In this document: piece after piece, positions 55,337-64,000 of the stretch | How the letters are laid out: each line of letters begins with the position of its first letter | Position numbering within the stretch: the first letter of the stretch is position 1 | Assembly (NCBI GenBank): GCA_964058805.1 | Contig: CAXKVV010002152.1 | Coordinates: 62,001 to 126,000 of the forward strand | DNA from: Schoenoplectus triqueter | Lineage: Eukaryota; Streptophyta; Magnoliopsida; Poales; Cyperaceae | Length of the DNA stretch: 64,000 bases | Reading direction: 5' to 3' | Program-made: the position numbers and the translations under genes | The notes under the pieces: model-generated | The model's input: only the letters and a program-made list of their open reading frames with translations | Told to the model about the DNA's origin: nothing | Database searches by the model: none

Positions 55337-58300
55337 GAACGTTCAACGATACTAATTTTGCGTAAAAATTAAGTTAGATGCATTAAAAAGCTGTTGAAAG
55401 AAGTTGTTTGATTTTTTTATTTTTGGCTGAATAAATACTCAAAATATTGTGAAAATTAATAAATTTACTCCTAATTATGCCAATTGTAAGATTGTCAAAT
55501 TAACACTTCGATATTAATATCGTACGAGACTAATTTTTCGTAAAACATAAGTAAGATACATTACAAACAACTGTTTAACCAAGCTCTTTAAGATTTAAAA
55601 CATTCATTGTCCATTACTACATATAATTTCATGAAAATTAATATAATTACTCCTAATTATACCTATTAGGAGAATATCCAATTAAAACTTCGATATGAAT
55701 ATTCTACGACACTAATTTTGCACAAAACATAAGTAAGATGCATTAAAAATAGCTGTTTAAACATGTTGATTGAGATTTTAAAATATTTTATCCGCATAAC
55801 TGTATATAATTTCAGACAAATTCATATAATTACTCCTACTTATGCATATTATAATACTTTCGAATTAAAACATCGATATGAATATTCTATGACGCTTATT
55901 TGTCATAAAACATAAGTAAGATGCATTAAAAAGTGCTATTTAAACAAGTTGTTTGACTTTTTTTAAATTTTTGGCCGCATAAATACACATAATTTCATGA
56001 AAATTAATGTGAATACTCTTAATTATGCCTATTGTAAGATTGTCCAATTAATACTTCGATGTGAATATCCTACAACACTAATTTTTCATAAAACAGAAGT
56101 AAAATACATTAGAAACTACTGTTTAAACAAGTTATTTCAGTTTTTCAAAATTTTTGGCCGCATAACTACAAATAATTTCATGCAAATTAATATAATCACT
56201 TCTAATTATGTCTATTATAAGATTTTCTAATTAAAACTTCGATATGAACATTCTATGATGCTAATTTTGCACAAAACATAAGGATAATGTGTTAAAAACT
56301 GCTGTTTAAACAAATTGTTTGAGATTTTCAAAATTTTTGGCCGCCTAGCTACTCAAAATTTCATGAAAATTAATATAATTACTCCTAATTATGCCTATTA
56401 TGAGGTTGTCTAATTAACACTTCGAAATGAATTTCCTACGATACTAATTTTTCATAAAACATAAGTAAGATATATTAGAAATTGGTGTTCAAACGAGTTA
56501 TTTATGATTTTTAACATTTTTTTACCACATAACTACACATAATTTCATGAAAATTAATATAATTACTTCTAACTATGCCTATTAGAAGATAATCCAATTA
56601 ACACATCGATATGAACGTTCAACGACAGTAATTTTGCGTAAAAATTAAGTAAGATGCATTAAAAGCTGTTTGAAGAAGTTGTTTGAATTTTTTTTCATTT
56701 TTGGCTGAATAAATACTGAAAATTTCATGAAAATTAATAAATTTACTTCTAATTATGCCTATGGTAAGATTATCCATTTAACACTTCGATATTAATATCC
56801 TACGAGACTAATTTTTCATAAAACATAAGTAAGATACATTACAAACAACTGTTTAACCAACTTGTTTAATATTTAAAACATTCATTGTCCATTACTATAT
56901 ATAATTTCATCAAAATTAATATAATTACTCCTAATTAGACCTATTAGGAGAATATCCAATTAAAACTTCGATATGAATATTCTACGACACTAATTTTGCA
57001 CAAAACATAAGTAAGATGCATTAAAAATAGCTGTTTAAACATGTTGATTGAGCTTTTAAAATATTTTATCCGCATAACCGCATATAATTTCATGCAAATT
57101 AATATAATTACTCCTAATTATGCATATTATAATACTATCGAATTAAAACATCGATATGAATATTTTATGACGCATATTTCGCACAAAACAAAGTAAGATG
57201 CATTAAAAACTTCTATTTAAATAAGTTATTTCACTTTTTTAAAATTTTTGGCCGCATAAATATACATAATTTCATGAAAATTAATGTGATTACCTTTAAT
57301 TATGCCTATTGTAAGATTGACCAATTAATACTTAGATATGAATATCCTACGACACTAATTTTCCATAAAACATAAGTAAAATACATTAGAAACTACTGTT
57401 TAAACAAGTTATTTCAGTTTTTCAAAATTTTTGGCCGCATAACTACATATAATTTCATACAAATTAATATAATCACTTCTAATTATGCCTATTATAAAAT
57501 TTTCCAATTAAAACTTTGATATGAACATTCTACGATGCTAATTTTGCACAAAACATAAGCAATATGTGTTAAAAACTGCTGTTTAAACAAGTTGTTTGAG
57601 ATTTTCAAAAATTTTGGCCGCCTAGCTACTCATAATTTCATGAAAATTAATATAATTACTCCTAATTATGCCTATTATGAGGTTGTCCAATTAACACTTC
57701 GAAATGAATATCCTACAATACTAATCTTTCATAAAACTTAAGTAAGATGTATTAGAAACTGCTGTTCAAACGAGTTATTTAATATTTTTAACATTGTTTG
57801 CCTCATAACTACACATAATTTCGTGAAAATTAATACAATTACTCCTAACTATGCCTATTAGAAGATTATCCAATTAACACATCGATATGAACGTACAACG
57901 ACACTAATTTTGCATAAAAAATTAAGTAAGATGCATTAAAAATCTGATGAAAGAAGTTGTTTGATTTTTATTTAATTTTTGGTTAATAAATACGCAAAAT
58001 ATCATGAAAATTAATAAATTTATTCCTAATTATGCCTATTGTAAGATTATCCAATTAACACTTCGATATTAATATCCTACGAGACTAATTTTTCATAAAA
58101 CATAAGTAAGATACATTACAAACTACTGTTTAACCAAGTTGTTTAAAATTTAAAATATTCATTATCCATTACTACATATAATTTCGTAAAAATTAATATA
58201 ATTACTCCTAATTATACCTATTTGGGGAATATCCAATTAAACCTTCGATATGAATATTCTACGACAGTAATTTTGCACAAAACATAAGTAAGATGCATTA

Positions 58301-61300
58301 AAACAGCAGTTTAAACATGTTGATTGAGCTTTTAAAATATTTTATCCGCATAAGTGCATATAATTTCACACAAATTAATATAATTACTCCTAATTATGCA
58401 TATTATAATACTATCGAATTAAAACATCGATATGAATATTCTATGATGCTTATTTTGCACAAAACATAAGTAAGATGCATTAAAAACTGCTATTTAAACA
58501 AGTTATTTGACTTTTTTAAAATTTTTGGCCGCATAAATACACATAATTTCATAAAAAATAATGTAATTACTCTTAAATATGCCTATTATAAGATTGTCTA
58601 ATTAACACTTCGATATGAATATCCTACGACACTAATTTTTCATAAAACAGAAGTAAAATACATTAGAAACTACTGTTTAAACAAGTTATTTCAGATTTTT
58701 AAAATTTTTGGCCACATAACTACAAATAATTTCATGCAAATTAATATTATCACTCCTAATTATGTCTATTATAAGATTTTCCAATTAAAACTTCGATATT
58801 AACATTTTGTGATGCTAATTTTCCAAAAAAACATAAGGAATATATGTTAAAAACTGCTGTTTAAACAAGTTGTTTGAGATTTTCAAAATTTTTTGTCCGC
58901 CTAGCTACTCATAATTTCGTGAAAATTCATATAATTACTCCTAATTATGCCTATTATGAGGTTGTCCAATTAACACTTCGAAATGAATATCCTACGATAC
59001 TAATTTTTCATAAAATATAAGTAAGATATATTAGAAACTGGTGTTCAAACGAGTTGTTTAAGATTTTTAACATTTTTTACCTCATAACTACACATAATTT
59101 CGTGAAAATTAATACAGTTACTCCTAACTATGCCTATTAGAAGATTATCCAATTAGCACGTCGATATGAACGTTCAACGACACTAATTTTGTGTAAAAAT
59201 TAAGTAAGATGCATTAAAAAGCTGTTTAAAGAAGTTGTTTGATTTTTTTTTTATTTTTGGCTGAATAAATACTCAAAATATCATGAAAATTAATAAATTT
59301 ACTCCTAATTATGCCAATTGTAAGATTGTCAAATTAACACTTCGATATTAATATCGTACGAGACTAATTTTTCGTAAAACATAAGTAAGATACATTACAA
59401 ACAACTGTTTAACCAACTTGTTTAATATTTAAAACATTCATTGTCCATTAATACATATAATTTCATGAAAATTAAAATAATTACTCATAATTATACCTAT
59501 TAGGAGATTATCCAATTAAAACATCGATATGAATATTCTACGACACTTATTTTGCACAAAACATAAGTAAGATGCATTAAAAACAGCAGTTTAAACATGT
59601 TGATTGAGATTTTAAAATATTTTTTCCGCATAACTGCATATTATTTCATGCAAATAAATATAATTACTCCTAATTATGCATATTATAATACTATCGAATG
59701 AAAACATCGATATGAATATTCTATGATGCACAAAACATAAGTAAGATGCACTAAAAGCTGCTATTTAAAGAAGTTGTTTGACTTTTTAAAAAATTTTGGC
59801 CGCATTAATACACATAATTTTGTGAAAATTAATGTAATTACTCTTAATTATGCCTATTATAATATTGTCTAATTAACACTTCGATATGAATATCCTACGA
59901 CACTAATTTTTCATAAAACATAAGTAAAATACATTAGAAACTACTGTTTAAACAAGTTATTTCAGTTTTTCAAATTTTTTGACCGCATAACTACAAATAA
60001 TTTCGTGCAAATTAATATAATCACTCCTAATTATGCCTATTATAAGATTTTCTAATTAAAACTTCGATATGAACATTCTATGATGCAAATTTTGCACAAA
60101 ACATAAGGAATATGTGTTAAAAACTGCCGTTTAAACAAGTTGTTTGAGATTTTCAAAAATTTTGGCCGCCTCTCTACTCATAATTTCGTGAAAATTAATA
60201 TAATTACTCATAATTATGCCTATTATGAGGTTGTCCAATTAACACTTCGAAATGAATATCCTACGATACTAATTTTTCATAAAACATAAGTAAGATATAT
60301 TAGAAACTGCTGTTCAAACGAGTTGTTTAAGATTTTTAATATGTTTTACCTCATAACTACACATAATTTCGTGAAAATTAATAAAATTACTCCTAACTAT
60401 GCCTATTAGAAGATTATCCAATTAACACATCGATATGAACGTTCAACGATACTAATTTTGCGTAAAAATTAAGTTAGATGCATTAAAAAGCTGTTGAAAG
60501 AAGTTGTTTGATTTTTTTATTTTTGGCTGAATAAATACTCAAAATATTGTGAAAATTAATAAATTTACTCCTAATTATGCCAATTGTAAGATTGTCAAAT
60601 TAACACTTCGATATTAATATCGTACGAGACTAATTTTTCGTAAAACATAAGTAAGATACATTACAAACAGCTGTTTAACCAAGCTATTTAAGATTTAAAA
60701 CATTCATTGTCCATTACTACATATAATTTCATGAAAATTAATATAATTACTCCTAATTATACCTATTAGGAGAATATCCAATTAAAACTTCGATATGAAT
60801 ATTCTACGACACTAATTTTGCACAAAACATAAGTAAGATGCATTAAAAATAGCTGTTTAAACATGTTGATTGAGATTTTAAAATATTTTATCCGCATAAC
60901 TGTATATAATTTCAGACAAATTCATATAATTACTCCTACTTATGCATATTATAATACTTTCAAATTAAAACATCGATATGAATATTCTATGACGCTTATT
61001 TGTCATAAAACATAAGTAAGATGCATTAAAAAGTGCTATTTAAACAAGTTGTTTGACTTTTTTTAAATTTTTGGCCGCATAAATACACATAATTTCATGA
61101 AAATTAATGTGAATACTCTTAATTATGCCTATTGTAAGATTGTCCAATTAATACTTCGATGTGAATATCCTACAACACTAATTTTTCATAAAACAGAAGT
61201 AAAATACATTAGAAACTACTGTTTAAACAAGTTATTTCAGTTTTTCAAAATTTTTGGCCGCATAACTACAAATAATTTCATGCAAATTAATACAATCACT

Positions 61301-64000
61301 TCTAATTATGTCTATTATAAGATTTTCTAATTAAAACTTCGATATGAACATTCTATGATGCTAATTTTGCACAAAACATAAGGATAATGTGTTAAAAACT
61401 GCTGTTTAAACAAATTGTTTGAGATTTTCAAAATTTTTGGCCGCCTAGCTACTCAAAATTTCGTGAAAATTAATATAATTACTCCTAATTATGCCTATTA
61501 TGAGGTTGTCTAATTAACACTTCGAAATGAATTTCCTACGATACTAATTTTTCATAAAACATAAGTAAGATATATTAGAAATTGGTGTTCAAACGAGTTA
61601 TTTATGATTTTTAACATTTTTTTACCACATAACTACACATAATTTCATGAAAATTAATATAATTACTCCTAACTATGCCTATTAGAAGATAATCCAATTA
61701 ACACATCGATATGAACGTTCAACGACAGTAATTTTGCGTAAAAATTAAGTAAGATGCATTAAAAGCTGTTTGAAGAAGTTGTTTGAATTTTTTTTCATTT
61801 TTGGCTGAATAAATACTGAAAATTTCATGAAAATTAATAAATTTACTTCTAATTATGCCAATGGTAAGATTATCCATTTAACACTTCGATATTAATATCC
61901 TACGAGACTAATTTTTCATAAAACATAAGTAAGATACATTACAAACAGCTGTTTAACCAACTTGTTTAATATTTAAAACATTCATTGTCCATTACTATAT
62001 ATAATTTCATCAAAATTAATATAATTACTCCTAATTATACCTATTAGGAGAATATCCAATTAAAACTTCGATATGAATATTCTACGACACTAATTTTGCA
62101 CAAAACATAAGTAAGATGCATTAAAAATAGCTGTTTAAACATGTTGATTGAGCTTTTAAAATATTTTATCCGCATAACCGCATATAATTTCATGCAAATT
62201 AATATAATTACTCCTAATTATGCATATTATAATACTATCGAATTAAAACATCGATATGAATATTTTATGACGCATATTTCGCACAAAACAAAGTAAGATG
62301 CATTAAAAACTTCTATTTAAATAAGTTATTTCACTTTTTTAAAATTTTTGGCCGCATAAATATACATAATTTCATGAAAATTAATGTGATTACCTTTAAT
62401 TATGCCTATTGTAAGATTGACCAATTAATACTTAGATATGAATATCCTACGACACTAATTTTCCATAAAACATAAGTAAAATACATTAGAAACTACTGTT
62501 TAAACAAGTTATTTCAGTTTTTCAAAATTTTTGGCCGCATAACTACATATAATTTCATACAAATTAATATAATCACTTCTAATTATGCCTATTATAAAAT
62601 TTTCCAATTAAAACTTTGATATGAACATTATACGATGCTAATTTTGCACAAAACATAAGCAATATGTGTTAAAAACTGCTGTTTAAACAAGTTGTTTGAG
62701 ATTTTCAAAAATTTTGGCCGCCTAGCTACTCATAATTTCATGAAAATTAATATAATTACTCCTAATTATGCCTATTATGAGGTTGTCCAATTAACACTTC
62801 GAAATGAATATCCTACAATACTAATCTTTCATAAAACTTAAGTAAGATGTATTAGAAACTGCTGTTCAAACGAGTTATTTAATATTTTTAACATTGTTTG
62901 CCTCATAACTACACATAATTTCGTGAAAATTAATACAATTACTCCTAACTATGCCTATTAGAAGATTATCCAATTAACACATCGATATGAACGTACAACG
63001 ACACTAATTTTGCATAAAAAATTAAGTAAGATGCATTAAAAATCTGATGAAAGAAGTTGTTTGATTTTTATTTAATTTTTGGTTAATAAATACGCAAAAT
63101 ATCATGAAAATTAATAAATTTATTCCTAATTATGCCTATTGTAAGATTGTCCAATTAACACTTCGATATTAATATCCTACGAGACTAATTTTTCATAAAA
63201 CATAAGTAAGATACATTACAAACTACTGTTTAACCAAGTTGTTTAAAATTTAAAATATTCATTATCCATTACTACATATAATTTCGTAAAAATTAATATA
63301 ATTACTCCTAATTATACCTATTTGGGGAATATCCAATTAAACCTTCGATATGAATATTCTACGACAGTAATTTTGCACAAAACATAAGTAAGATGCATTA
63401 AAACAGCAGTTTAAACATGTTGATTGAGCTTTTAAAATATTTTATCCGCATAAGTGCATATAATTTCACACAAATTAATATAATTACTCCTAATTATGCA
63501 TATTATAATACTATCGAATTAAAACATCGATATGAATATTCTATGATGCTTATTTTGCACAAAACATAAGTAAGATGCATTAAAAACTGCTATTTAAACA
63601 AGTTATTTGACTTTTTTAAAATTTTTGGCCGCATAAATACACATAATTTCATAAAAAATAATGTAATTACTCTTAAATATGCCTATTATAAGATTGTCTA
63701 ATTAACACTTCGATATGAATATCCTACGACACTAATTTTTCATAAAACAGAAGTAAAATACATTAGAAACTACTGTTTAAACAAGTTATTTCAGATTTTT
63801 AAAATTTTTGGCCACATAACTACAAATAATTTCATGCAAATTAATATTATCACTCCTAATTATGTCTATTATAAGATTTTCCAATTAAAACTTCGATATT
63901 AACATTTTGTGATGCTAATTTTCCAAAAAAACATAAGGAATATATGTTAAAAACTGCTGTTTAAACAAGTTGTTTGAGATTTTCAAAATTTTTTGTCCGC
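55337..64000 (+). repeat. Major satellite array, right block (continues beyond window)
   Basis: Same ~182-bp satellite and 28-monomer super-unit as the left block (marker at 55997 and 61097, 5,100 bp apart), same orientation. It starts within a monomer at 'gaacgttcaacgatac', equivalent to position 24228 of the left block. In phase, about 1,557 bp of satellite is missing between 27771 and 55337. No genes. Confidence 0.95.

Noticed and set aside
55337..55341. Target-site duplication 'gaacg' at the right end
   Set aside because: The left end of the tandem element is truncated at 27771 and its flank is a different satellite phase, so no matching copy can be shown.

Overview
This is non-coding, repeat-dominated nuclear DNA of a plant. 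Two observations support that: a long AT-rich tandem satellite with higher-order structure, and a very large Ty3/gypsy retrotransposon whose polyprotein carries two RNase H domains. The dual RNase H is a hallmark of the plant-restricted Tat lineage (Ogre/TatII/TatIII and relatives). The setting looks pericentromeric or otherwise heterochromatic. I see no host gene, rRNA, tRNA or CRISPR array.

Layout. Positions 1-3247 hold two decayed fragments of a long terminal repeat (LTR) related to the young element further right, one inverted (about 1-690) and one direct (about 1020-3247). A 58-bp GC-rich minisatellite (about 3254-4189) and a short array of a ~175-bp satellite (about 4190-5095) follow. 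From about 5096 to 27771 there is a ~182-bp satellite arranged as 7-monomer units of about 1.27 kb, themselves grouped by four into a 5.1-kb, 28-monomer super-repeat. The same satellite resumes at 55337 and runs off the window. Between the two satellite blocks lies 27.6 kb of retrotransposon.

The retrotransposon. The intact unit is 31022-55336 (24.3 kb). It has two 6,511-bp LTRs (TGTG...CACA), a primer-binding site 5 nt after the LTR, one uninterrupted 3,029-codon gag-pol frame (37817-46906), a 1.9-kb 3' untranslated region and a polypurine tract. The polyprotein order is Gag, zinc knuckle, aspartic protease, acidic linker with a second zinc knuckle, reverse transcriptase, Ty3-type RNase H, archaeal-type RNase H, integrase. 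All catalytic residues I looked for are present, and I saw only eight differences between the LTRs, so the insertion is very young. To its left (27772-31021) is the truncated end of another nearly identical unit (integrase, 3' UTR, polypurine tract) sharing the 5' LTR and fused to satellite through a 3-bp microhomology.

Most notable signal. The LTR holds dozens of short stem-loops in families. Within a family the loop is conserved while both stem arms change together, including G-T (G.U in RNA) intermediates. The same families appear in the old LTR at the left edge of the window. This compensatory pattern suggests a selected RNA (or cruciform DNA) structure. A good splice donor (33930/33931) and an acceptor three bases before the gag start codon (37813/37814) would remove this structured region and the primer-binding sites from a translated mRNA. 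The primer-binding site is triplicated, which suggests a way for the LTR to gain units by primer choice.
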